From an uncultured Granulosicoccaceae bacterium (GTDB lineage: Bacteria > Pseudomonadota > Gammaproteobacteria > CALCKW01), in the NCBI GenBank assembly GCA_937965695.1, contig CALCKW010000052.1, positions 1 to 54,992 of the forward strand: 54,992 bases of DNA. Reading direction: 5' to 3'. Below, one piece after another: positions 24,921 to 33,012 of this stretch. Each line of letters starts with the position of its first letter. Positions within the stretch are counted from its first letter, which is position 1. The notes below the pieces were generated by a model that made no database searches, was not told the DNA's origin, and saw nothing but the letters and a program-made list of their open reading frames with translations. The position numbers were made by a program, and so were the translations under genes.

Positions 24921-26093
24921 TTATTCCTGAGGGATGTTCGATACTCTGTTCACGCTGCCGGCAGATAACTTAACAAGCTCACGCGAGCTCAATCCACCGG
25001 TCTTTCCCGCCCGTACGCGTTCACGGTAGGCGAGTAACTCTTTCGCGACTGAGTCGGCTGTTGAGCTTGCGAAAGCACTGTCTTCCACTGTGAGCTCGAC
25101 AGCTTTCAGCGGCTCGACTTGCTCTGGTGCTTTGTACATCGAGGTAGGCTGGACCGTCTCAGGTGCGCGACTTAGTGCGGCGAACTCTGGCTTTAGCGTT
25201 GAAATCTGATCTACAGATGGCGTGGTGTCGAGCTGTATTTGTTTCTCTGTGCGCTGTAAATTTGCCATTGAATACTCGTCGAGTGCAGCGACGAATTCGG
25301 CGTTGTTCATCTCTTGTGTCGTAAACAATTTTTCGACTGGCTGCACTTCCAGTGCCGCGCTCTCTACGACAGCGACCACTTCTTCGAGTGGTGATGTGTC
25401 GGTTGTTCGCGGTGTGAAAGCATTTTTTAAGTAAGGTTTTGTAGTGGTAGGCGTTACCGGTTCTTGTATCGCTACGATTGCTTTGTTTGCAGGCTGCACC
25501 ATTTCTTCAGGTGCTTTTCTCAGCGCAGCAACCGTCGGCGTTGCGGCCAATTCAATGCCTTGCGCTCGATCATTCTCCGTTACTTGGATAGAAGCTTTGA
25601 GCTTTTCCAAAGCGTCGAGTTTTGGGGTCTTTGCAATTAGGTTAAACGCCGGTTTTTTTGTTCTTTGGTAAACGCTCTTCGGCGGGTCAAGCAATACTTC
25701 ATATTGTCTTAAGATCAAGCCAGTAGGTGAGCTTAGCTGAACGGCAAACTTTAGAAACGGTTCGTCGATCGCTACTGGGCTTGTTAGCTCGACGACAGTA
25801 CCTCGCGAAGTCGTTTTCAACTTTGCATTTATGGGTGCAGGTAGGTAAGTCGTGTTGTTGTACTGGCTTTGGATAATATCGTTGGCGATTTCGACACCCA
25901 CGCGATCCGCCTCTACAGGGTCAAAGTTGCGCAATAAAATGGTCGCATTGAATGGCTGATGCAATCCGCTTTTTAGATCAATTTCGCTTAGGCTCACTGA
26001 GAACACGGGGGCTGAAAGAGACCACAGCGCTGCTGCAATCAACGACTGTTGCATCAACTTCTTGGTGGGTTTGATAAGAACCTTGACAGCCAT
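24921..26093 (-). CDS. FimV N-terminal-domain-like exported protein
   Basis: A 390-residue protein with a signal peptide (SLIAAALWSLSAPVFS) followed directly by a domain that begins SLSEIDLKSGLHQPFNATI and includes YLPAPINAKLKTTSRGTVV. This resembles the N-terminal domain of FimV/TspA proteins (pattern LGEIxLxSxLNQPLxAxI). In FimV the domain is followed by LysM, a transmembrane helix and TPRs; none is seen. Instead residues about 150-390 are low-complexity, with Val/Pro/Thr-rich repeats such as LKPEFAALSRAPE, AALRKAPE and a final LLAYRERVRAGKTGGLSS. It may be a truncated or specialised FimV relative. It converges on putA. Confidence 0.68.
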   Translation of the reverse strand: MAVKVLIKPTKKLMQQSLIAAALWSLSAPVFSVSLSEIDLKSGLHQPFNATILLRNFDPVEADRVGVEIANDIIQSQYNNTTYLPAPINAKLKTTSRGTVVELTSPVAIDEPFLKFAVQLSSPTGLILRQYEVLLDPPKSVYQRTKKPAFNLIAKTPKLDALEKLKASIQVTENDRAQGIELAATPTVAALRKAPEEMVQPANKAIVAIQEPVTPTTTKPYLKNAFTPRTTDTSPLEEVVAVVESAALEVQPVEKLFTTQEMNNAEFVAALDEYSMANLQRTEKQIQLDTTPSVDQISTLKPEFAALSRAPETVQPTSMYKAPEQVEPLKAVELTVEDSAFASSTADSVAKELLAYRERVRAGKTGGLSSRELVKLSAGSVNRVSNIPQE

Positions 26094-26148
26094 ACTCGGA
26101 GAGCCTCTATGAAAATATGTTATAGAGTGCTAACAATGCAAAGTCCAA

Positions 26149-26167
26149 GCCGACATAGTGTGTCGGC
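26149..26167 (-). terminator. Possible terminator hairpin after the HExxH lipoprotein
   Basis: GCCGACA (26149-26155) and TGTCGGC (26161-26167) form a perfect seven-base stem with a five-base loop, 44 bases after the lipoprotein stop. The tract behind it on the minus strand is TTGGACTTTG, not a clean T run, so termination is uncertain. Confidence 0.45.
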
Positions 26168-26210
26168 CTGTTTAAACTTGTTACAGTTTGATGTCGAGAG
26201 CCCTAGAGGC

Positions 26211-27497
26211 TCAATCGTGTGGGCCGTAAAAATCTTGTGCTTGTGACCTTTCTGATATTGCCTCGGCATCGAGCGACAGGTCATTGTCGGTTCCCGCAGT
26301 CAGGTCCAAATTGTCTAGCCAAGTTGCACCGACGGCCATTTCTGATGGCTCAGCAAGAGAATCGAAAAACGAGCCCCAGCTGATGTCTGGTAATAGCTTT
26401 TCCATTGCCATCTGTGCACGAGGCCTGACCAAGGTGTCACCGATACGACCGCGTTGGCCCCAGTAAACGACGTAGTCCGTCAAAGCTTCGCCTGAGCTAT
26501 CGGTACCCGTGACCTCTTGTTCGACAAATGCTGTATCTCGACGAAAACCAAAATGCCTCAGCATCATCGTTTCCTCCACGAGCATGGCGAAGTCTTCGTA
26601 ACGTGTTGTGTAGTTGTAAGTTGCGTTTGCACCTTCGCTATTTCGATGGGCCCCAGCGTTGATCCCGCTCAGTGATTTAGTGAACTCGCTCGCTGGTTCG
26701 CCGAGATAAAGGGCGGCCGCGTAGTTCAATAGCGTACTCGATTGCAACGGATGGCTGGCTTGAACGTGCTCACTCATCTGGCCCCCCTCTGGATTGAGCA
26801 ACGAGGAAAATCCTGCCTCAGGGCTGAGAGATGGCAAGCGTTCCAATTCGATAAAATCGTTCGCATGCGCGAGCTCATGGAATAGAAGGCGCGCGAGTGA
26901 ATAGCTCATCTCAGTAGCGCTTCGGCTTGTTGAGTCGTTGGAAGGGTAGGCGTACTCGTCACCGTTTAAGTAACGCCAAGCGGGTAAGGCAGTCATTTGA
27001 GGTGCAAACGCACTGCGAAAGTCTTGTACTTCGCTGATGGTGCTTTTTTCGTCAGAGGTTAACCAAAGATACTTGGGATCCAAGTAAATCATGCCACTGC
27101 CGCTCAAGAAGAAACTCGGACGGATATCGTCATCGATGACGATCGCAGCTAACGGTCGCATCATTTTTCTTATTTCAATGGGCAACAGCTGCTCTGTTAG
27201 AGCAGCACGAAAGTTGTCACCCATCCATTGGTGAGAAACCACTACTCGATCCATTATCTCGTCAACAGTGGGCTCGTCAGAGCTATCTGCAGACAACGGT
27301 GGCAGAGTGCCGATTTTACATTCTAAATTTTGTTGGTAGGCACTGGCGCAGGTGGCCAGTTGCTCGGCATAGTCGCTGTCTGGGTTGTAGCTACGAAGAT
27401 CGCTGAGATCTAACTTACCACTGCTGGAGCTTTCATCGCTAATGCAGGCGACAAGCAGTAGGCAGGGCAAAAGCGCTATAAACTGTATTTTGAGCAT
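26211..27497 (-). CDS. Putative lipoprotein with HExxH metallopeptidase motif
   Basis: A 428-residue protein with a lipoprotein signal, MLKIQFIALLPCLLLVAC, whose last Cys fits the LVAC lipobox. I do not recognise the family. Residues 207-211 are HELAH within LLFHELAHANDFIE, the zinc-peptidase motif in which two His and one Glu are active; a third ligand could be one of the Glu in LVEETMMLRHFG. Other features are MIYLDPKYLWLT and a YNYTTRYEDFAML segment. The start at 27497 was chosen because the signal begins there and AGAAGG precedes it. It is separated by about 150 bases from the IalB-like gene. A secreted, membrane-tethered zinc protease is inferred, not shown. Confidence 0.72.
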   Translation of the reverse strand: MLKIQFIALLPCLLLVACISDESSSSGKLDLSDLRSYNPDSDYAEQLATCASAYQQNLECKIGTLPPLSADSSDEPTVDEIMDRVVVSHQWMGDNFRAALTEQLLPIEIRKMMRPLAAIVIDDDIRPSFFLSGSGMIYLDPKYLWLTSDEKSTISEVQDFRSAFAPQMTALPAWRYLNGDEYAYPSNDSTSRSATEMSYSLARLLFHELAHANDFIELERLPSLSPEAGFSSLLNPEGGQMSEHVQASHPLQSSTLLNYAAALYLGEPASEFTKSLSGINAGAHRNSEGANATYNYTTRYEDFAMLVEETMMLRHFGFRRDTAFVEQEVTGTDSSGEALTDYVVYWGQRGRIGDTLVRPRAQMAMEKLLPDISWGSFFDSLAEPSEMAVGATWLDNLDLTAGTDNDLSLDAEAISERSQAQDFYGPHD

Positions 27498-27603
27498 GAA
27501 ACCTTCTCGTCGAGACCTCGGCAGTGAGGAGCTTGTATAGAAGATCAATGATGCAACAGCAGAGCCAATATCCTCGTAAATAGTTCAAACAAGTCGCACG
27601 GCT

Positions 27604-27626
27604 GGCCCAAATGGCGCATTTGGGCC
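27604..27626 (-). repeat. Long hairpin after the IalB-family gene
   Basis: GGCCCAAAT (27604-27612) and ATTTGGGCC (27618-27626) are perfect nine-base arms with a five-base loop. A second stem, CCTAAC (27625-27630) / GTTAGG (27645-27650), overlaps its edge and could be an alternative fold. No T tract follows on either strand, so the role as a terminator is unproven. Confidence 0.45.
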
Positions 27627-27651
27627 TAACAAACTGTCTGTGATGTTAGGC

Positions 27652-28173
27652 TTATTGAGAGTTAGGCAAAGCCGTGTAACCCGCAGTGAATCCACGCAAT
27701 GAAAGCGTTAGATCCATAACCTCGCCACTGACGGCCACAAGCCTGATAGTCGCTTCATTGCCTTTTTTGAAAGCGCTTAGTACTTTCTCGTCCAGCGGCA
27801 GTCCAGCGACGCAGCCCTCTGGATTGCAGTGGTGGTAGGGTGCGACGAAAGCGCCTTCCTTGTCCACTGAGACAGCCATGCCCTCTTGTAAGGCCACCAT
27901 CAGGGGTACCGTTACCAATACTGCAGGTACAGGCTCACCTTGGCGTTCTTGCAGATACCCAGCAGCGGCGCGAAGCATCGGACGTTCACCATCTGGACTG
28001 AAGACTATCTGTTCCAAGACGCAGGATTGCTCCGTTTGACCTTCTGCGGTGGAGCAACGGGCAGTCCAGTCTGAGAATTGCTGCGCGTCGTCGATTCCGC
28101 GTGCGCCCGGAGCAAAGGCTATGGCCATAGTTGTCAGCGCCACAAGAGCGGTGTGTTTCACTGTTTTGTTCAT
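27652..28173 (-). CDS. Invasion-associated locus B (IalB) family exported protein
   Basis: A 173-residue protein: signal peptide with TALVALTTMAIAFAPGARG, then DWTARCSTAEGQTEQSCVLEQ, which fits the IalB domain start (W-x-x-x-C followed by a second Cys). The core VLVTVPLMVALQEGMAVSVD and PYHHCNPEGCVAGLPLD is highly typical of the family, including the second Cys pair. The Cys pairs probably form disulfides in the periplasm. IalB was first linked to host-cell entry in Bartonella, but in free-living bacteria the function is unknown. The ATG at 28173 was chosen because the signal peptide begins there; its ribosome site is weak. Confidence 0.88.
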   Translation of the reverse strand: MNKTVKHTALVALTTMAIAFAPGARGIDDAQQFSDWTARCSTAEGQTEQSCVLEQIVFSPDGERPMLRAAAGYLQERQGEPVPAVLVTVPLMVALQEGMAVSVDKEGAFVAPYHHCNPEGCVAGLPLDEKVLSAFKKGNEATIRLVAVSGEVMDLTLSLRGFTAGYTALPNSQ

Positions 28174-28396
28174 GGATTCTATATCTGTATTTAAACCTGA
28201 TAGAGTCAATAGTAGTTTCCCTTGGGTTTTTCGGGGCAATTTATTGACACTGTTTACGTCGATATAGTGGGGAATGCGGGATGAATAAATTTTATGTGTT
28301 TAACCTAGTGGCTTGGCATGTTTGTTCATTCACCGGCAAGCATGTTCAGATGACTCGACCCGTGTTTTGCTAAACCTGCACGAAGATCGACAGGGA

Positions 28397-30032
28397 AGTG
28401 GTTCAAAAGCGTTATTGTTAGGCTTTGGCAGTGATCAAGAGAGACTGGATTAGCGCGCGAAGCGGCTCGTGTAGAGCGCAGTCAACCTTTTTATCCGCAA
28501 TCGATAGAGGCTGAAGCCTCGGGGCAAGATACCCTGAGGTCTGGTGGTGCCCAGGCGAACATCAGCGGCACCAATGTCCAGATGCGTGGGGTGGGAAGCT
28601 GATTTTATCAAAGTGGATGGTGACCGGCTATTCGCCTTGACGACATTCCAAAATGGAACAGTTGCCACTTCCGATAGTGGGCAAGTCTCACGGCAGAATA
28701 CACAATCAACACTCAAGGTTTTCCAGCTAAGAGCCCCTGCAAAACTGCTAGAACAAACGCCTTATGCAAATAGATGTGCGTTGGAATGGTCTCTACCATG
28801 TGGCAAATGACGATTTATTGATTTTGCAAGGGCAGGGCGACAGAACTATCAAAGATTCTGCGCAGGGTAGTTTCTGGTGGGGTGGGAGTACGGTCGCTCT
28901 ACAAGTGATGAGCAGTGCCAGTAGTGCCAATTTGTACGATGCAGTTTAGCAGGCCCGATTTGATGGTTCGCTGGTGGGCAGTCGCCGAATTGGAGGCATC
29001 CTGTATCTCGTCACAGAGTACGGGGCACCCTATATTCACCCTGCCGATGAAAACACTGGAAACATAGATGAGAAAGCTCTTGATGATTGGCTCCCCCATT
29101 GGCAATTTGACGGGGTTGAGCAAGGGCTTTGGTATCCTCCACCGATTGTTATGCTTCCACAGTCGATCAACGCCGGCTGAGTACGCGAATCACCACGGTT
29201 ATAGTTATACCTATAGATGCGCCTGAGTCTGTGACAACTCGTTGCATGCTCGGGACTGCGGAAACCCTATTCGTTAGCCATGACGCGCTGTATATCGGAA
29301 CCACCGAAACTTTCTATGAGGGGTGGGTAAGTAATCAGGTTGACATCTTTTTTCCTGCCAGCGCAAACACGGATATACACAAATTTAGTTTTGATCAAGT
29401 ATGTAAAGCTTAAAGCACAACTGCCAAATAGCGAAAGACCAGCAGCTATTGGCAAACCAGGCGAGCGCATTTATGGCACGCGTGCGCTGGACGACAAGGT
29501 TTACGTTGTGACTTTTTTAACGACAGACCCGCTGTACGTTATTGACGTGTCAGATTCCACTGACCCCTTTATTGCAGGAGAGCTAGAGGTGCCTGGTTTT
29601 TTGGACTACTTGCATCCTGTTTCTAATGGTCGACTGCTGGGCATAGGTGAATCTGCGAGTACGACAAGTGAAGGAGATGCTGGATGGGGTGGATGGTATC
29701 AAGGACTCAGATTGAGCTTGTTTGACTTGGCGGACCCGAGTGAGCCAACGTTAATAAACGCGTTGGAATTTGGTGATCGTGGTACTAATAGTGACTTGTT
29801 TCGAGATTTCCACGCGCTTGCCTGGCTCGATCAAGCTGATGGGAGCAGCGAGTTTGCTGTCAATGAATCGGGTCTCTCTGAGATCTCCAGCGCTCTTTTG
29901 TCAAATGGTACCCGCTACGATGACAACGCTCGCACGGTACTCTCTTCCTATGGGAACGCCTGGTTTTATGATCGGGGTGAACTCTATTATGCCGAAGCGG
30001 ACTCTCCAACCGGTTTGCTACCCAGCCAATAA
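28397..30032 (+). pseudogene. Decayed secreted beta-propeller (PF09826-like) gene
   Basis: Fragments of one protein family lie in order in shifting frames. GTNVQMRGV (28570-28593) leads, after an apparent two-base loss near 28594, into EADFIKVDGDRLFAL. Then a frameshift precedes MQIDVRWNGLYHVAND; a TAG at 28947-28949 interrupts the same frame before RFDGSLVGSRRIGGILYLVT. Another shift near 29130 leads to STDCYAST and ITTVIVIPIDAPES and TETFYEG, and another near 29400 to PAAIGKPGERIYG, DPLYVIDVSD and GFLDYLHPVSNGRLLGIGES; the last part is intact to the TAA at 30032. Part of the middle, after IHKF, seems deleted. The far N-terminus (28397 to 28500) is tentative. Intact relatives are large secreted or lipid-anchored beta-propellers with no known role. 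Confidence 0.82.
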
Positions 30033-30135
30033 GTGATTTTGGCTTTTTCATCGCCGAAATCCTTGTTGGTGTATTGATGGACATACGCGTCCAAGGGCGC
30101 GGAATTGCGCCGTAACGGTGCTCCAGATAAACAGT

Positions 30136-30153
30136 GTGTCATCTGTCTGACAC
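30136..30153. promoter_or_regulatory. Inverted repeat upstream of the zor-like cassette
   Basis: GTGTCA (30136-30141) and TGACAC (30148-30153) are perfect arms around a six-base spacer, extending to eight bases each with one mismatch. It lies 160 bases before the first gene of the cassette in the 280-base gap after the pseudogene, the only room for a promoter. It is a candidate operator; no known site was recognised. Confidence 0.35.
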
Positions 30154-30312
30154 GCGCGTTGCGTATGTGGCGACCAAGCGGTAGCATATTCCCAACAAAT
30201 TGCACTCTGAGTTTTGCCTGCTTTCTGGACATTGGCAGCTCCGTGTATGCCGCGCCTGCTTTTTCGTTTTGTGGTGCGCGACCACTATCAATCCTGTTAC
30301 CCGGAAGTACCT

Positions 30313-31317
30313 ATGGAATTTAATACGACCATCCTCGCTTTTTGTGGCGTTATGGGCTTACTTTTTCTCATCGATTTTTTCTCCTCCTTTAGCCATGCCA
30401 ACCACAGAGACTTTCGGTCCATCATTGTCACCATCGGGGTATTAGGGACATTCGTCGGTGTCTATATGGGTTTGCAAGGCTTTGATACCAACGATATACG
30501 CAGTAGCGTCCCACTGTTGCTAGAGGGCATGAAAACAGCCTTTTTGACTTCAATCGTCGGCATGAGCCTGTCTGTGCTTTTATCTGTACTGCAACGCTTG
30601 CGTGGTGGCGCAGACGAAGAAAGCGATCTTTTAGCGCAAGCCAACGAAAAGCTAAACAGCCTGACCGAGTTGGTGGCAGAAACCAAAGCGTTGCGTGTTA
30701 GCCAGGCTGAGACCAACGAAGCGCTTAACGGTGCAATGACGCAACTCAGTGAAGGGGCTACCCAGCAAATTGTTGAATCATTGCAGGGTGTCGTCAACGA
30801 ATTTAACAGTAATCTCAGTGAGCAATTTGGCGAAAACTTCCGCGAGCTTAACCAAGGGGTCGCCAATTTGTTGCAGTGGCAGGAAAACTACCGTTTGATC
30901 CTAGAGCGTGACCAGGAAGTGATGAGCAATGTGCATGGATCGCTTGAGAGTTCAGCGCAAACGCTCGCAACTGTTGCACAAACACACGATCGCACACAGG
31001 CTGTTTATGACGGTTTGGGCGATATGATTAACACCTACCACAACCAGATAGAAACGCTTAACCAACAGACTGCGCAATACGCGGGTCTAAGCGACAAAGC
31101 CGCTGCGGCATTTTCGCAGCTGGATGCAGGTTTTGAGAGTATGCAGCACGGTCTCCAAGTGCAGAGTGACAGCGTGGCTCGATTGACGAGAGAATTGGAG
31201 CGCCAGCTACCGCAAAGTCTCGGCCACTTGGAGAGCACGCTTACTGGGTTGACCAATCGATTTGCCAAGGATTACCAAAGCTTTCTCAATCGATATCGTG
31301 AATTGGTGGAGAGCTAG
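30313..31317 (+). CDS. zorA: ZorA-like MotA/ExbB/TolQ-family channel protein with helical tail
   Basis: A 334-residue protein with three N-terminal helices: residues 5-24 (TTILAFCGVMGLLFLIDFF), about 36-56 (TIGVLGTFVGVYMGLQGFD) and about 70-95 (LLEGMKTAFLTSIVGMSLSV). The GTFVG...GLxxFD and LLEGMKTAFxTSIVG pattern is typical of ZorA of Zorya systems and of related MotA-like subunits. Residues 100-334 are a continuous Gln/Glu/Ala-rich helical tail that would project into the cytoplasm. Known type I ZorA tails are much longer (protein of roughly 700 residues). The start MEFNTTIL at 30313 (GGAAG five bases upstream) was chosen; the frame is open to 30214. Three bases separate it from the next gene. 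Confidence 0.78.
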   Translation: MEFNTTILAFCGVMGLLFLIDFFSSFSHANHRDFRSIIVTIGVLGTFVGVYMGLQGFDTNDIRSSVPLLLEGMKTAFLTSIVGMSLSVLLSVLQRLRGGADEESDLLAQANEKLNSLTELVAETKALRVSQAETNEALNGAMTQLSEGATQQIVESLQGVVNEFNSNLSEQFGENFRELNQGVANLLQWQENYRLILERDQEVMSNVHGSLESSAQTLATVAQTHDRTQAVYDGLGDMINTYHNQIETLNQQTAQYAGLSDKAAAAFSQLDAGFESMQHGLQVQSDSVARLTRELERQLPQSLGHLESTLTGLTNRFAKDYQSFLNRYRELVES

Positions 31318-31320
31318 GCT

Positions 31321-32022
31321 ATGGCACGTAGTGGCGGCTCAGACGAATGGAAATCTATCACCGATATGATGGCCGGACTGATGATGGTCTTCATGTTGAT
31401 AGCCATCGGTTTTATGTGGCAGACAGAAGAAGAAAAAGATGCGATTTCACAAATTGCCGTGGCTTATGACCGAAGCAAAACAAAACTTAACGAAGCGTTG
31501 GTGGATGAATTTAAAAATGATTTGCCTCGTTGGGGGGCGGAGATCTTAGCAGATAACACCGTGCGGTTTAAAGAGCCTGAAATTCTTTTCGCCGTAAATA
31601 GTGCATCGATCAAAGATGGTTTTCAGGATATTCTAAGAGACTTCTTTCCTCGTTACGTCGAGATTCTATCGCGAGAAGAGTTTCGAGAGGATGTTGCGGA
31701 AATTCGTATTGAAGGGCACACCTCGTCTGATTGGGGTGGTGCATCTACACGCGAAGAGGCTTACATCAAAAATGCGCGCCTCTCGCAAGACCGTTCGTTT
31801 TCAGTGTTGGATTATGTGTTTAGCATGTCTTCCAAAGAGAATGTTGAGCGTGATTGGTTGGTCGCCGTGCTTCGTGCCAACGGTCTGTCATTTGCGAATC
31901 CGGTACTCAATGCTGATGGCAGCGAGGACAACGAGCGCTCGCGTCGGGTAGAGTTCCGTGTTTTAACTAAAACTGAAGACAAAATCTACCGCATTCTGCA
32001 GCAGAGTCGGAGCGACGCGTGA
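31321..32022 (+). CDS. zorB: ZorB-like MotB/OmpA-family channel partner
   Basis: A 233-residue protein with a short cytoplasmic N-terminus, then one transmembrane helix starting SITDMMAGLMMVFMLIAIGF. Asp15 at the start of the helix matches the proton-carrying Asp of MotB and ZorB. Residues about 80-225 are an OmpA/MotB-like peptidoglycan-binding domain (EIRIEGHTSSDWGG, LSQDRSFSVLDYVF, NERSRRVEFRVL), placed in the periplasm. With the ZorA-like protein it should form a five-to-two ion-driven motor complex anchored to the wall. GGAGAG precedes the ATG. Its stop TGA overlaps the GTG of the third gene, so the three are probably translated together. Confidence 0.82.
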   Translation: MARSGGSDEWKSITDMMAGLMMVFMLIAIGFMWQTEEEKDAISQIAVAYDRSKTKLNEALVDEFKNDLPRWGAEILADNTVRFKEPEILFAVNSASIKDGFQDILRDFFPRYVEILSREEFREDVAEIRIEGHTSSDWGGASTREEAYIKNARLSQDRSFSVLDYVFSMSSKENVERDWLVAVLRANGLSFANPVLNADGSEDNERSRRVEFRVLTKTEDKIYRILQQSRSDA

Positions 32023-32903
32023 AGCTGAGCAACTTTCCAAAGCTTCGTCATGCGGTGCAAAAGCTAGATGCCTTCGAAGGTGTCGCCATGCTCGCACATA
32101 TGCTCGAAAGCTCTGAGGAATACGTTGATCCAGATTCGCTCGTCTTTGGTAGCAACGGTATTTATTACCTTCGTCCTGATGGTGCCATTACTCGGGTGTT
32201 GTTTTACCGAGCGGACAAAGATATAGAAAGCGACGATTTCGAAGATTTGTTGGGTACCCAGTTTCATCACGGTGGTTTTGATCTCGACTCGGTGGTGCAG
32301 TCACTTGCTAATTATCATCTCATCGAGTGTCCTGCGCTGGTTGAGGCTGCATTGCATGATTGGCCTGGAGAGTATTGTGCTACCCAACGTGTCGATGGAA
32401 GGTTTAAGTACACTTACACGCGTGGGGCTGAGACCCTTTTGGATGTAGATGGACAGAAACTACAGGCTTGTCCTCACTGCTTGGAGCGAATCAATAAGCG
32501 CAGACGCAAGGGTGAATACTATGAACAAGAAAGTTTCACACCTGCTGATTTTTTCTCACGGAGTTTTTCGAAAACGACGCTAGGAACTGTCGTGCAAGAT
32601 ATTGGCTGTAGGCAAGTACCCGATTTGCTAAGACCGGATTGGCAGCGCATTGAGCATGCATACATGAAAATGTGCGAGTACCAATGTCAAGGTAGAGACT
32701 GCCCGCACAGCGATCTTTCTGCGGAAGAGCATCAGCCTTTTATGCAGGCACACTATACGCAAAGTGATTCTCACTATACCCAGTATGGTTTTTTGCGGGC
32801 GCTGTGCGTGCACTGCCATGCCAAAGAAAGTGGGCATGATTATCTTCATAAGCGCGTGCTGCATAATCGCTATGAGCGTGTTCTGCAGCGAATCGAGGAA
32901 TGA
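32019..32903 (+). CDS. Cys/His-rich HNH-like protein, candidate effector of the zor-like cassette
   Basis: A 294-residue protein with no family I can name firmly. It starts with GTG inside the stop of the zorB-like gene (GTGA overlap). Residues 1-140 are an unfamiliar mixed domain. Zinc-finger-like pairs follow: C151-P-H-C154, then C219-EYQ-C223 and C228, and finally LCVHCH with C263, C266 and H267. The region from 219 to 275, with H245, H252 and ALCVHCHAKESGH, resembles the end of HNH nucleases (ALCxxCHxK after the paired-Cys zinc site), although the usual HH-I and Asn are altered (AHY, no clear N). In type II Zorya the third gene, zorE, encodes an HNH-domain nuclease. Equivalent function is inference. 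Confidence 0.62.
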   Translation: MKLSNFPKLRHAVQKLDAFEGVAMLAHMLESSEEYVDPDSLVFGSNGIYYLRPDGAITRVLFYRADKDIESDDFEDLLGTQFHHGGFDLDSVVQSLANYHLIECPALVEAALHDWPGEYCATQRVDGRFKYTYTRGAETLLDVDGQKLQACPHCLERINKRRRKGEYYEQESFTPADFFSRSFSKTTLGTVVQDIGCRQVPDLLRPDWQRIEHAYMKMCEYQCQGRDCPHSDLSAEEHQPFMQAHYTQSDSHYTQYGFLRALCVHCHAKESGHDYLHKRVLHNRYERVLQRIEE

Positions 32904-32971
32904 AGTCTAAGCGCCTGCTGCGCTAAGCACACTGAATGCTCTACGAAAGGTTAATTCATCATGCGATGGGG

Positions 32972-32997
32972 AATGCTCAGCTTCGAACGCGAGCATT
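32972..32997 (+). terminator. Possible terminator hairpin of the zor-like cassette
   Basis: AATGCTC (32972-32978) and GAGCATT (32991-32997) form a perfect seven-base stem with a 12-base loop, 68 bases after the last zor-like stop, followed by TAGCCTTTTG. The T tract is weak; the site also lies between convergent genes. Confidence 0.4.
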
Positions 32998-33012
32998 TAG
33001 CCTTTTGTTTGC

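Noticed and set aside
30105..30323. 72-codon open frame with a CVIC motif before the zor-like cassette
   Set aside because: It overlaps the cassette start in another frame, lacks a domain, and has low-quality composition; the cassette promoter must lie here.
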